A DNA stretch of 60,000 bases from NCBI RefSeq assembly GCF_026151205.1, contig NC_087076.1, positions 250,001 through 310,000 on the forward strand, given 5' to 3'. The notes beneath the pieces were generated by a model. The model ran no database searches and was not told where the DNA came from. It was given only the letters and a program-made list of their open reading frames with translations. Position 1 is the first letter of the stretch; every line of letters starts with the position of its first letter. This DNA is from Bolinopsis microptera. Lineage: Eukaryota > Ctenophora > Tentaculata > Lobata > Bolinopsidae. Of this stretch, positions 1 to 10,301 are shown in pieces. A program made the position numbers and the translations under genes.

Positions 1-242
1 TGTAATCGTAGTCAAACCCAATAACTTCTATGTCAGTTAGTCGGAGTTCTGAATTCGTGAACACCTGACTCGGATCCAACTGAATTGTTTCAACTTTTTT
101 GATTTGGAATAGAAATTAAATTATAAGTTATATAATATTAGTATTTGAACAAATTAAATAATGTTTCGGTACAAACCTTTCTCAAACACTTTCGGGGTAA
201 AAAACCCTAGTATAATTTTCGAACCTCTAATGAGAGCCTCCA
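1..242. other. AT-rich sequence without a recognisable feature
   Basis: No open frame, inverted repeat or known motif was seen here. It ends where the G-run minisatellite begins. Confidence 0.5.
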
Positions 243-652
243 CTGCACCACTCGCTGAGGGGGGGGGGGGGGGGGGTGCACCATTCACTCGCTGAGGGGG
301 GGGGGGGGGGGGGGGGTGCACCATTCACTCGCTGAGGGGGGGGGGGGGGGGTGCACCATTCACTCGCTGAGGGGGGGGGGGTGCACCATTCACTCGCTGA
401 GGGGGGGGGGGGGGGGTGCACCATTCACTCGCTGAGGGGGGGGGGTGCACCATTCACTCGCTGAGGGGGGGGGTGCACCATTCACTCGCTGAGGGGGGGG
501 GGGGTGCACCATTCACTCGCTGAGGGGGGGGGGGGTTGCACCATTCACTCGCTGAGGGGGGGTGCACCATTCACTCGCTGAGGGGGGGGGGGGGTGCACC
601 ATTCACTCGCTGAGGGGGGGGTGCACCATTCACTCGCTGAGGGGGGGGGGGG
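243..652. repeat. Minisatellite with variable G-runs
   Basis: About thirteen tandem units share the core GTGCACCATTCACTCGCTGA followed by a G-run that varies from about 7 to over 20. The core is nearly invariant while the G-run length changes from unit to unit, so length change seems confined to the homopolymer. Open frames on the minus strand (proline-rich) come from the array and are not genes. Confidence 0.95.
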
Positions 653-1165
653 GTGTATTCTAGTAGCTGGTGTTAATGGCTGCCATCACTTTTTAAACCC
701 GGGACCAGACATAATTCGGGGCCAGTAAACAGGCGGAATATTGTATTATACAACTGAGCCAAGTTCGGTCAAAATTGTCCAATACTCATAGAGTATTATA
801 TATGAAATGAAATGAAATGAAATGAAATGAAATGAGGTATTTATATCCCGCTCATATGATTAACCAACAACACAAGGAAGGTGGTTAACCATGTCATATA
901 TAATATATATATATAATATAATATATAATATATTATATACATTAATATTTGGATTGTCAAACCAAATTTGGATAAGTTTATAAATGACTTCCTTTTTATT
1001 GCCAGCAGATATAAATTACCAGTTGCTGTTGCCAATTACATTCTATAAAGTTTCAATTTTCAAGTTATGGAGAAAAAAAATAGTGAGGTTCACGTGAGCT
1101 CAATTGCATAGAACCTGTCTTTTATCACAGTCAGTGCTGTCAGGGTCAATGGGAAGGTAAGTTGA
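653..1165. other. AT-rich spacer with short GAAAT array
   Basis: A pentamer array (GAAAT, about six units) lies near 803-835, and TA-rich stretches lie near 898-935. No supported gene was seen. The open frame of the next feature begins at 1166. Confidence 0.5.
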
Positions 1166-1273
1166 TGTCAACTCGGGTACCGGACAAGGAGTCAGGAGAT
1201 ATACAGGGTCCTACAATCTTCAACTTTTGTCTCGATTAATCATGTACCTTACCTTCATGACAAACGGAAATCT

Positions 1274-2638
1274 GTGTTTAGTAATGATAAAGCTTGTGAA
1301 GAATTAGCGTTTATTAGAAAGTATTTTGTTTTATGTCCGGTGGACAAAGCAACTAAGAACGTCGCTATAATTTGTAAACATTATTATTTAAGTGATATTA
1401 TACAAGAGTGTCAATCTAATGAGGGTATTGATGATGTTAGTGGGGAACATGATGTTCGTGATATTAACAGAGATATTTTCAAGTTCATAGAAGACGTTGG
1501 GATAAAAGTAGATTCTAATATTGATAATTTGCCTCACATGTTTTCGAGTCCTAAATTTCATAAGCCAATTTTAAAGTTTAGGTATGTTATTTCTTATGCT
1601 AATTGTAGTATTAAGCCCTTGGCAGTAAAGATTTCTTTAGCCTTAAAGGCTGTTTATTCAGAGATCTGCCGATATACTAACATGTTGTTTAAAGTAACAG
1701 GAGTTAATAGGAATTGGGTCATTTTGAATAATAAGCCGATTTTAGAAGCTTTAGATAAAATTAATGATAATAGCTTAGCGAGAAACATCCAAACTTTTGA
1801 TTTTTCTACTTTATACACGAATTTAGCCCATAAAGATATCAAGGATGCTCTCAAGTTTACTGTTAAATTAGCCTTTAGGAATAGTAGGAAGAAGTTTATA
1901 GCTGTTTACGATAAAGGGTCTGCTTGGGTAAATAGCTTTAGAGATGGGACTGTGGCTTTTGATGAAGTTAAGTTGATTAAATGTGTTGAGTTTCTACTGG
2001 ATAATTGTTACTTTAAAGTAGGAGAGATCTTATATCGGCAACATATCGGTGTACCTATTGGAATCAACCCTGGTCCATATATTGCTAACTTAACACTTTT
2101 TTATTTTGAGAACAGTTTCCTAGATAGTACGTATAAAAATAGATACTATATTGTAAAGAAGTTAAATAATACATTTAGACTTATAGATGATATTACTACC
2201 CTTAACTCTGATGGTTACTTAGAGGAATATTTTAAGTTAATATATCCAGACTCACTTACTCTTAATGAGGAAAATGAAGTAGATAGTGCCACCAATGTAT
2301 TAGATCTTGATATTTCGATAAATAGAGAGGGGAAGTTTTCTTGTAGAGTTTATGATAAAAGGGATAAGTTTGGTTTTAAAGTGGTTAAGTTTCAACCTTT
2401 GATGAGTAATCAAGCTAGTAGTGTATTATATGGCACGTACTGTTCACAGGTTGTGAGATATTCTAGGATCTGTAATAACGTTGTTGCTTTTTCTGATAGG
2501 GTTTTGAAATTTACTGATGATTTAATTGAGTTGGGTTTTAGACGGGATCGTCTTAGTAAAATATACTTATCTGTGGTAAAGAGGCATGGGCTAAAGAATA
2601 AGTTTGGTATTGGGTGTGGAAATATATTAATGCCATAG
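1274..2638 (+). CDS. Penelope-like element reverse transcriptase, 5'-truncated and lacking an endonuclease
   Basis: A 454-codon open frame resembles the reverse transcriptase of Penelope-like retroelements. Visible landmarks in order: an N-terminal PVDKATKNV block, YVISYANCSIKPL, motif A FDFSTLYTN with its Asp, motif B IGVPIGINPGPYIANL, motif C RLIDDITTL with the Asp pair, then YDKRDKFGF and VVRYSR blocks. All three catalytic Asp residues are present. No ATG opens the frame: it begins with GTG at 1274, and the frame stays open back to 1166, so the N-terminus is truncated or comes from elsewhere. The stop follows the RT domain directly, with no GIY-YIG nuclease. Use of IGINPGP where many members have PMGTNCAP suggests a divergent lineage. 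The family call is from memory of conserved motifs. Confidence 0.75.
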   Translation: MFSNDKACEELAFIRKYFVLCPVDKATKNVAIICKHYYLSDIIQECQSNEGIDDVSGEHDVRDINRDIFKFIEDVGIKVDSNIDNLPHMFSSPKFHKPILKFRYVISYANCSIKPLAVKISLALKAVYSEICRYTNMLFKVTGVNRNWVILNNKPILEALDKINDNSLARNIQTFDFSTLYTNLAHKDIKDALKFTVKLAFRNSRKKFIAVYDKGSAWVNSFRDGTVAFDEVKLIKCVEFLLDNCYFKVGEILYRQHIGVPIGINPGPYIANLTLFYFENSFLDSTYKNRYYIVKKLNNTFRLIDDITTLNSDGYLEEYFKLIYPDSLTLNEENEVDSATNVLDLDISINREGKFSCRVYDKRDKFGFKVVKFQPLMSNQASSVLYGTYCSQVVRYSRICNNVVAFSDRVLKFTDDLIELGFRRDRLSKIYLSVVKRHGLKNKFGIGCGNILMP

Positions 2639-2739
2639 CTTGACCTATTGGCATCTATTTCTATTGTTGCGCAATATTTGTTGCACGTGTTGAATTTAGT
2701 TTTATAATAACTTTGCAACGGCGCAAATCGGAGTTCTAG

Positions 2740-3300
2740 AAAGGAGGCTGGTCACATTAAAATGTAAGTTTGGTCACATTAAAATGTAAGTTTTTTCCGA
2801 TTTGAGGCCGGGGATTTAATATACTTTAATATACCTATTTCCCTATCCTTTTGGAGCTCTAAATAAAAAATCGCTGCACGCAATAAGCTTGAAATGCGAT
2901 GTTTAATCGATTCCGAACATTTCATGCAAAAACATTGAAAACTGATTTAGTTATTTCGATTTTAATGAAGTCATTTTATTTAGCGAGTATCGCAAACCGA
3001 GATATTATGGGCAATTTTGTTTATGGTGATTTTTTTACTTACTATCCACTATTCAACAGATATTGAGCTATATCTTTCATGTGAAGTAAGTCTCATTTAA
3101 AAATGTTGAAATTTAATCGATTTTTGGGCAAAAGCTTTCAAATTTGGTGCGTATGTCCAAATATGGGCATATGGTTTTTAGCTCATAACTCAGCCACTTT
3201 TTGTCCAAACTGGATGTAAATTCATATACTAGTTCAGGAGTCCATAACCAGGCTTATCATGCAAATCTAAACAAAGAATATAGCTCGACTCAATTATGGG
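2740..3300 (+). repeat. Dispersed repeat, same family as the 53.2-53.9 kb element
   Basis: Holds CACATTAAAATGTAAG, TTTAATATACTTTAATATACC, a block ending in ATTTCATGCAAAAACATTG, and the palindromic CCAAATATGGGCATATGG. The same blocks in the same order, inverted, occupy 53221-53940. Parts also appear at 18050-18200, 21220-21260, 21530-21600 and 41490-41600. No coding capacity was seen. Confidence 0.8.
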
Positions 3301-3305
3301 TATAT

Positions 3306-3959
3306 TAAAGGGTTGCGTGTGGGCCCAGAAGTAACTGCCCACACGCAACCCTTTAATATCTCATGTAATTGGTGTCAGAATTGCTCTAAAATGAATATAG
3401 GGTCAAACTTAAATTTCCTGAAAGTTTAGTAAAACTAGCAGGAACCTGTATAACCCTAAAATAGTGTCAAGAATCAAGAGACTAAAATAATTATTACCTA
3501 TTTAATTCGCGTTTTTGACATCACTTGGGGTTTAAATTTTGGTCTCTAAAATTACTATTCCTTGGCCAATTTCTTATTTTTTCATGCTGATTTGGAGGCC
3601 ATTAAAGCATTTGACCCAGTCAAAAAAGTTTCAGTTGTATATATCTTTTATGGTTTTTGCGGAAAGTCGCGTTAAAGTTGATGCCGTGGTGTGGCACGTC
3701 ACTCCCTCTTTTTAACCATTGTCATCATAAAGTGGTAACTCTTTGAGCTAGGAACTACAAACTTTCTATACACATTTTCTTTGATAATTAAAGTGCTTCC
3801 CCCAAATGTCATGTTGGTTGTTCACAATTTAACCAAGTTATGACCCTTTTAAGATCTTGCAGATACGTGATCTTGGCACCTTCTCAGTGAGCAATTCTAA
3901 CACTAATTACGTGAGTTATTAAAGGGTTGCATGTGGGCAGTTACTTCTGGGCCACCCTG
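3306..3959. mobile_element. Mariner-type foldback element with nested insertion and rearranged left end
   Basis: The right end, GGGCAGTTACTTCTGGGCCACCCTG followed by TA, matches the right end of the complete element at 38055-38517. The left end has lost its CAGGGTGG tip. Instead, GGGTTGCGTGTGGGC lies next to its own inverted copy (3310-3354), making a short palindrome. The interior is interrupted at 3437-3690 by the repeat also found at 38693-38950. Confidence 0.85.
3437..3690 (+). repeat. About 255-bp dispersed element nested in the mariner-type MITE
   Basis: Starts CTAGCAGGAACCTGTATAAC and ends near GTTGATGCCGTGGTGT. It is nearly collinear with 38693-38950, which lies next to an exon of the EFCAB6-like gene. 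It interrupts an element that is continuous at 38055-38517, so the ends of the insertion can be read by comparison. No coding capacity or terminal inverted repeat was found; the class is unknown. Confidence 0.8.
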
Positions 3960-4019
3960 TATACATATTAAAATGTAGGTTTTTTGTCCAATTTAATATG
4001 TATGTTAATGTATACATTA

Positions 4020-4467
4020 ATATAATTTAATATGGTTACCCCCCCCCCCCCCACCTTGCATCTCCTGGGGTAAAAGAGAAACATCTCTTGGACACTAACT
4101 ATACTGGTGAAATGTAAGACGACTCAAAGGAGGGGCTGCAGGAAACCACTGAGCTTCTCTGTAAATACAGTTTTTATGCATGTCTGAAGATTAATGATGG
4201 CAAAACAAATAGCATGGCTGTCAGCAAAAGTGCATTGCAGATGCCGTATTCTAAAGACAACACCGTGGAAGGTCTCCCAATACTCCGATACACTCAGTTC
4301 GTTATACTTTACCGTCTTAATGTCATCTTAACTGTCTTTAAATTTGCTGGTAGAAACAAAGTCAGTGTGCTTTATTAAATCCGATCTATTTTGAGTCCTG
4401 TTGTGGCGTCATTTGAAGGCTTTGTCTTTATAAAGCGCGTCTTTATAAAACAAACTGACTAGTGTAC
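4020..4467. other. Unassigned sequence with a poly-C tract
   Basis: TTTAATATGGTTA plus a C-run at 4038-4051 resembles the right terminus of the G/C-run element at 53221-53940, so this may be a detached end of that family. The rest shows no supported feature. Confidence 0.45.
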
Positions 4468-4763
4468 AACAGGTCAGCAACTTCACTTATTTGGGTGCTA
4501 TCATCAGTGCGGATGGAACAATTGACCAAGAACTTTCAGCTTGTATTAAAAATGTCTCTGGGCATTCTATCAGCTCAGCAACATTAAGACACGAACTAAA
4601 ATCAGGATCTATAAAGCGGCTGTGCCCCCTGAGTCCGTTTATATATTTTTTCAAGCAGCTAGGCTCAGATGGTTTGGTCATGTGGTGAAATTGCCAGAAG
4701 ATCGAATACCCAACTATCTTCTGCGCTGGATCCCAAAAAAGGCAAAAGGTTATCATGTGTCCT
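4468..4763 (+). pseudogene. Decayed non-LTR reverse transcriptase C-terminal fragment
   Basis: One frame reads QVSNFTYLGAIISADGTIDQ, and after a deletion or frameshift another reads RLRWFGHVVKLPEDRIPNYL then LRWIPKKAKG. These are hallmark blocks of the region after the palm domain in LINE reverse transcriptases (the YLG..I..DG and RWFGHV..M motifs). The sequence between them is missing and out of frame, so this is a relic. It belongs to a different lineage from the LINE at 19065-20957. Confidence 0.7.
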
Positions 4764-4870
4764 AGAGGATGTGGTTATTTTCAGTTTTCACAGGTGTAAA
4801 TAATATCACAATGGAAGCTGCAGATCAACAAGCAACAGACAGTGTACATTGGAGAGGTCTCGTACATCGG

Positions 4871-5929
4871 AATAAGGAGTAACTGTGTGGTGCAGGCCAC
4901 TCCAACAATAAGGAGTAACTGTGTGGTGCAGGCCACTCCAACAATAAGGAGTAACTGTGTGGTGCAGGCCACTCCAACAATAAGGAGTAACTGTGTGGTG
5001 CAGGCCACTCCAACAATAAGGAGTAACTGTGTGGTGCAGGCCACTCCAACAATAAGGAGTAACTGTGTGGTGCAGGCCACTCAAACAATAAGGAGTAACT
5101 GTGTGGTGCAGGCCACTCCAACAATAAGGAGTAACTGTGTGGTGCAGGCCACTCCAACAATAAGGAGTAACTGTGTGGTGCAGGCCACTCCAACAATAAG
5201 GAGTAACTGTGTGGTGCAGGCCACTCCAACAATAAGGAGTCGAGTAACTGTGTGGTGCAGGCCACTCAAACAATAAGGAGTAACTGTGTGGTGCAGGCCA
5301 CTCCAACAATAAGGAGTAACTGTGTGGTGCAGGCCACTCAAACAATAAGGAGTAACTGTGTGGTGCAGGCCACTCCAACAATAAGGAGTAACTGTGTGGT
5401 GCAGGCCACTCCAACAATAAGGAGTAACTGTGTGGTGCAGGCCACTCCAACAATAAGGAGTAACTGTGTGGTGCAGGCCACTCCAACAATAAGGAGTAAC
5501 TGTGTGGTGCAGGCCACTCCAACAATAAGGAGTAACTGTGTGGTGCAGGCCACTCCAACAATAAGGAGTAACTGTGTGGTGCAGGCCACTCCAACAATAA
5601 GGAGTAACTGTGTGGTGCAGGCCACTCCAACAATAAGGAGTAACTGTGTGGTGCAGGCCACTCCAACAATAAGGAGTAACTGTGTGGTGCAGGCCACTCC
5701 AACAATAAGGAGTAACTGTGTGGTGCAGGCCACTCCAACAATAAGGAGTAACTGTGTGGTGCAGGCCACTCCAACAATAAGGAGTAACTGTGTGGTGCAG
5801 GCCACTCCAACAATAAGAAGTAACTGTGTGGTGCAGGCCACTCCAACAATAAGAAGTAACTGTGTGGTGCAGGCCACTCCAACGATTAGGAGTAACTGTG
5901 TGGTGCAGGCCACTCCAACGATTAGGAGT
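4871..5929. repeat. 36-bp satellite array, about 29 copies
   Basis: The period is 36 bp with core AGTAACTGTGTGGTGCAGGC. Units are almost identical. Variation is limited to CAAACA versus CCAACA in a few units, a 5-bp insertion near 5240, and AAGAAG or GATTAG variants in the last four units, where the array meets unique DNA. Because 36 is divisible by 3, long repetitive frames stay open on both strands; none looks like a real gene. There are no unique spacers, so it is not a CRISPR array. Confidence 0.97.
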
Positions 5930-8076
5930 CAAGACCTTTTCAAGTGCAATTAGAATTAGAATTAGACATTCAAATCAGTCGAACACTTTTAATAGAGTGC
6001 CCTTCTAAGGACTAAGAATCAAAACATATTATAGTATATAAATAATAAGTTAATGAGTATAAAGTATGGTACAAGTAAATAAGTATTAAATACTGAGGAA
6101 AAAATAGTAGTATCCACTCACTTTTTTAATGTAAATTATTTTAAACTATTTATTTAGCCTTATGCTTGTTTCGTTTACACATTTGTAGTTTACCCTATTG
6201 CCGGTTATTATATTTTGAGGTTTATTTTAACCATTGTGTGTTGCTGCTATGTAAAGTGGTATGACTGTATTGGATTTTCAGATACCTATAATCTTTATCA
6301 TCAGTTACTGTTCTGCAGTAAACTTCTTCAATCAATTTTTATTGTATATTGGAAACTTCAGATTGTTTGTATATTTGGAGTCTATAAAATTTCTATGGAT
6401 TTTTTAAGGAATTTTTATTGAGTTTTTATAGAATTTTTAATATACAGGGAATTTCATTTTTATAAACCTGATTTTTAAATTTGTTAGGCTGTTGAGTTTC
6501 ATACTGCGATTTCTTGTAGTCATTATCCTTTCCTCTAGTCCTCTGTTAGAAAACCTGCTAACCCTTCTTGGATATCTGCTTGTTAGGTGCATCTGCCTTA
6601 TTTAGTCACGTTATATTTTACAGTTTTTATCACCTGTTTTCTGAACAGTTTCTTGTTCCACCTCCGTCTAAGGCAAAGATGCACACTCTCGTTAATTTAA
6701 GTATCATTTACAGCTGTGCATAAGGGTTAAATTTAAATTATTTAACCTTTTGGTGCTGTATAAAAATAACATTAATTTATTATTATTATTATTAAAGTGT
6801 AATTTAACGATTTATCTAGGACAGACGTATATATAATGTATCCAGAACTTTCATGTTGCCTGATATATTTTGTTTTAAAGTCTGTGGAAACTCTCATTTC
6901 GTCCTCAGTCATGAATCATCATCGACCCAGAGTAAAGACTGAAAAGTTCATAGATCTGATCTAAATGTCCCTAACAATTTCTGAAGCATATTTTAATTAT
7001 TTAATTTGAGAAATTAATTTGATTAAAATTATAATTCTAATACCTGGGCGAAAGTAGTCTTTGGAACCAAGCATCTGATCCGTTTATGATGCTCAATAAG
7101 ATTATTTATAGAAGCCGTGCTAAACAATCTGCGGTGGATTATTATGTTTCGTTTATGGGCCCTTTCCCATACACAGCCAGGTATTGCAACAGACTGATTA
7201 GAGATGCAGCGCAGAGCTCTTGTAGCTATCAAAGCCCCTGCCATCCCTTCATTAACTTTAAGAATTATGTTACAGTATGTACCATTTACATACTCTTCGT
7301 TAGAGGTGTAAGCAGTAGTAAAATCGGTAAACCATTAATTGGGTAATGTAAGAATTAAACAACAAAATGTGGTCTGGGCCGTAAATTCTTAGTTTAAATC
7401 AGAAGTGTTAACCGTGGTGTCTGCAGTTTCATTAGACCTGAGGAGCATCTTCTAGTCTAACCCGAGCATGTGACTGTGGTAGGAGGAGTAGTAGTAGGAG
7501 CATTTTAACATTTTTGTTTTCACGCGCTCGATTCGATCGAGTTATATATTATTGCACCCAGCTCGATGATTAAAAATGGTCCATTGCGCGGCGCTATTAT
7601 GCGTATTTTATAACAAGTTAATTGATTTTAATAGATTTTAAAAAATGATTTGTTCATAATTTTGTATTTGATTTATATTGAACAATATATCTTTATTTTA
7701 AAAGTATTTATTTATTATAAAATTTAGCAATAAAACTACTACTACCGATTTGTAGTTTTATTGGTTAATTTGTTTGCGCCGCGCACATTCCAAGACCATT
7801 TTCGCAAAATTTAGCGCAGATAAAATTTTGCGGAGGGTTTCCATAGCGTTCCTAAGTAACTTACTATAATCTTTCATTGTGTGTTCTCGATTTCAAATAG
7901 GAATTGATCTGTCAAATTCTATCAGTAAAACTTGTTGATTGTTAGAAGTAGTGTTACATTTGATTTGTCTATAAATTTGCAAGTTGTTTACGGTTCCTCG
8001 TGTTTAAGTCATCTGATATTGCTGATTCTACACCACTTTGTTTAAGATCGATACACTAAACCTGGGTTTATCAACC
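5930..8076. other. AT-rich intergenic region upstream of the TMEM232-like gene
   Basis: Contains short poly-AT tracts and an ATT trinucleotide run near 6776-6795. Small open frames (6215-6421, 7029-7346) show no family resemblance. The promoter and 5' leader of the next gene should lie in roughly 7750-8076, but no core promoter motif can be assigned with confidence. Confidence 0.4.
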
Positions 8077-9948
8077 ATGCCTGTGGACAAAATTCAACTT
8101 CAGCACAAATTTGGTATTATATCTCACAATCATCGCCAAAATCTCTTAGAGCGGATTTCTGCACCACCAACTCCTACCAATAACATAAGAAAACCCATTC
8201 CATGTGAAATTTCTCACGATTTTATCTTATCTTACAATCGGGCCGACCTTTTTGAAAGGTCGAAGTTTGATGTCAAAGCATCTCAGCTCCTTCAAAGAGT
8301 TAAACGAAGAGCTGGCCTTTTATCAGGTGGATCTGGAAGACATGTCCACATTCCACGTTCATGGGTAGAATTGACGTTGCTTGCAAGATGTAAAGGTCAT
8401 TTTCGTGACGAAGTTTTGAAAGTATTGTTTGCATCTCTGCTTACGGCACCTCCAAGCGTTGATAATATCCCCAGCTTGTTCTTAGTCTGTGAAACTGTTA
8501 TTGAATGGATCAAAGAATTGGGTAACCCTATTCCTGAGACTGCGTGGTCAAACACTCAAATACTTACATACAACATCTCCGAGCTTTGTTTTTGGAGAGT
8601 CTACAACCATGCATTGCTGCACAATTTGCAGGGGTGCGACTCATTTCTGTCAGATTTGAGTTGGCATGTTGAGAACCTCGACTTTGTACGGAAAGTATAC
8701 TCAAAGTATCCTGACGGGGAACTCTTATTGCGTCTTCTCGAATCCATTAAGACTGTGTTATCGGAAATTTACCCCAGCAAAAATGAACCGGATTGCCTTC
8801 TGAAGAAAAATTTCACCAGTGACGGTTTGATGTATGGTTTGGACTTTTATCAGAGTGTGAGGAACGGGTCAGATCCGAGTACATCACTCAGCGCCTTATT
8901 AACCACACTAACACTCTTAGGAACTGAGGACCATCTTAACACGGTTTTAACATTTAAATTGATGACGGTTGTTTGCTGTAAGAACTACCTTGCTCTACAA
9001 ATCATACAAGCAGCAGCAACCGGCAATCTCCCAATTTCTGGCTCAGATAATACTGAAAACTCTGGCATATGTAAGTCAAGTTTTCAAAGTTGGGACTGGG
9101 TCACAGCATCCGAATTTATCAGTCTTTTGGTTCACACTGCAATCGATGGGGAAACAAGTGAAATCCAGAAAAGTGCAATACAGGCTGGTGAAATGACGTC
9201 AGTCAGAGTTGACAGTGCTCCAGTGCTAGGATACGGATTGCTGGACCTCGTTGCTTTGAACACTACTGAGGCTTTTGGTCCGGCTGTTCAATACGCCCTC
9301 CAGCAAGCTTTAACTCGTCTTCATATTCATGTCAAAAAGCACTCTCTCAGAAAAAGTGCTGCTCACTTGATATGGTCAGCCCTGCAAACCACAAAAAACT
9401 GTGTCGGCCATAGAATTATTGTTGGAATTGCTCAGAATAAGATGAATTGTCTCGAATCAGTTGAATCTGAACTTGAACCCCATGGAAAATTGCTGTTTGA
9501 ACGAATTTTTGATAATCTAGCTGATCATTACATTCCGCAGAATGTACCAATTTCGTGTAATAAAACTTCAAAACAAAAGCTATTACCAAAGAAACTCCAT
9601 TGTGAACCATACGTTCAACCAACGGTATCCTTAGCCAGTAACATATCAGTGATTTCAAAACCAGGTTCAGTCGTCAAGCTAATGAACAAAGTTCGAACGA
9701 TCCCTGATCTCCATCTAGAGTCCTACACAGATCGCAACAACAAGATCCTTCAGGAGGTTGTAGCTGATCAGTGGTATAAGGAGCTGGTGGCAGTGTTCCG
9801 TGCTGCAGAGAAGGTGCAGCAAACTGTCCAGGAATGTGAGGAGCTGAGTGAAGCGGAACAAAACCGGGCTCAACAGATTGTTGAAGAACTTGAGCTTACT
9901 GAGAGTGAAGTTTGTAACGTCATGAACACTCTTGTCGTCAGACCTTAG
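8077..9948 (+). CDS. TMEM232: TMEM232-like cilium/sperm flagellum protein
   Basis: A 623-residue protein in a single coding exon. The ATG at 8077 opens MPVDKIQLQHKFGIISHNHR, which resembles the conserved N-terminus of TMEM232. The frame is open 13 codons further upstream without an ATG, so 8077 is preferred. A strongly conserved block follows at about residues 75-140 (RVKRRAGLLSGGSG, HIPRSWVELTLLARCKGHFR, then IPSLFLVCETVIEWI). The middle is helical and leucine-rich. The last 60 residues are a charged coiled coil rich in Glu and Gln. Length is close to vertebrate TMEM232 (about 650 residues). Despite the name, I see no clear membrane segment. The vertebrate protein is linked to the sperm flagellum, and four other cilium genes follow on the same strand. 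Lack of introns is notable beside its intron-rich neighbours. The family call rests on motif memory. Confidence 0.75.
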   Translation: MPVDKIQLQHKFGIISHNHRQNLLERISAPPTPTNNIRKPIPCEISHDFILSYNRADLFERSKFDVKASQLLQRVKRRAGLLSGGSGRHVHIPRSWVELTLLARCKGHFRDEVLKVLFASLLTAPPSVDNIPSLFLVCETVIEWIKELGNPIPETAWSNTQILTYNISELCFWRVYNHALLHNLQGCDSFLSDLSWHVENLDFVRKVYSKYPDGELLLRLLESIKTVLSEIYPSKNEPDCLLKKNFTSDGLMYGLDFYQSVRNGSDPSTSLSALLTTLTLLGTEDHLNTVLTFKLMTVVCCKNYLALQIIQAAATGNLPISGSDNTENSGICKSSFQSWDWVTASEFISLLVHTAIDGETSEIQKSAIQAGEMTSVRVDSAPVLGYGLLDLVALNTTEAFGPAVQYALQQALTRLHIHVKKHSLRKSAAHLIWSALQTTKNCVGHRIIVGIAQNKMNCLESVESELEPHGKLLFERIFDNLADHYIPQNVPISCNKTSKQKLLPKKLHCEPYVQPTVSLASNISVISKPGSVVKLMNKVRTIPDLHLESYTDRNNKILQEVVADQWYKELVAVFRAAEKVQQTVQECEELSEAEQNRAQQIVEELELTESEVCNVMNTLVVRP

Positions 9949-10301
9949 TAAATCACTTTCATCTTAATTGGGTTGTGTTGGATGATTTAAATTTTAGTAT
10001 TTTATGTGATGCCGAAAATTAGAGGTAAATTAACAAATTCCAAGAGTAAACTCTATCTCTTATTTAATCATAATCAGAAATCTGTTGCTTTTAATATTCT
10101 TGATTTTTGAGTTTCTTTGATGATTTTAATGATCTTCGAAAAATTAGTCGTGAATTTTACTCAAGTTGATACATTTTAAAACAAGGCACAAGCTCTTCTG
10201 GTGATCTTAAAGATATTTCTGTGATTGAATCTTGATAACTAGTTTTATTTATATTTCCAGTTGACAGACCGTTGCATCACATCTAACCCTCTATAGGTAG
10301 G
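9949..10301 (+). other. Short intergenic gap with a possible splice acceptor before CFAP299
   Basis: Only 353 bp separate the TMEM232-like stop from the CFAP299 start. A pyrimidine-rich acceptor (TTTATTTATATTTCCAG, AG at 10259-10260) lies 41 nt before the ATG, and a second candidate (CCCTCTATAG, AG at 10295-10296) lies 5 nt before it. No AATAAA was seen after the upstream stop. Confidence 0.5.

Noticed and set aside
4871-5929. Possible CRISPR array
   Set aside because: Units are directly adjacent with no unique spacers, and the window is clearly a eukaryotic nuclear genome.
4806-5953. Long open frames on both strands through the 36-bp array
   Set aside because: They are a consequence of a repeat length divisible by three; all frames show the same periodic peptide and there is no flanking unique coding sequence.
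7029-7346. Short overlapping frames on both strands
   Set aside because: Mutually overlapping, no family resemblance, no splice context.
8038-8076. Upstream extension of the TMEM232-like frame
   Set aside because: Starts with TTG; the conserved N-terminus begins at the ATG at 8077.
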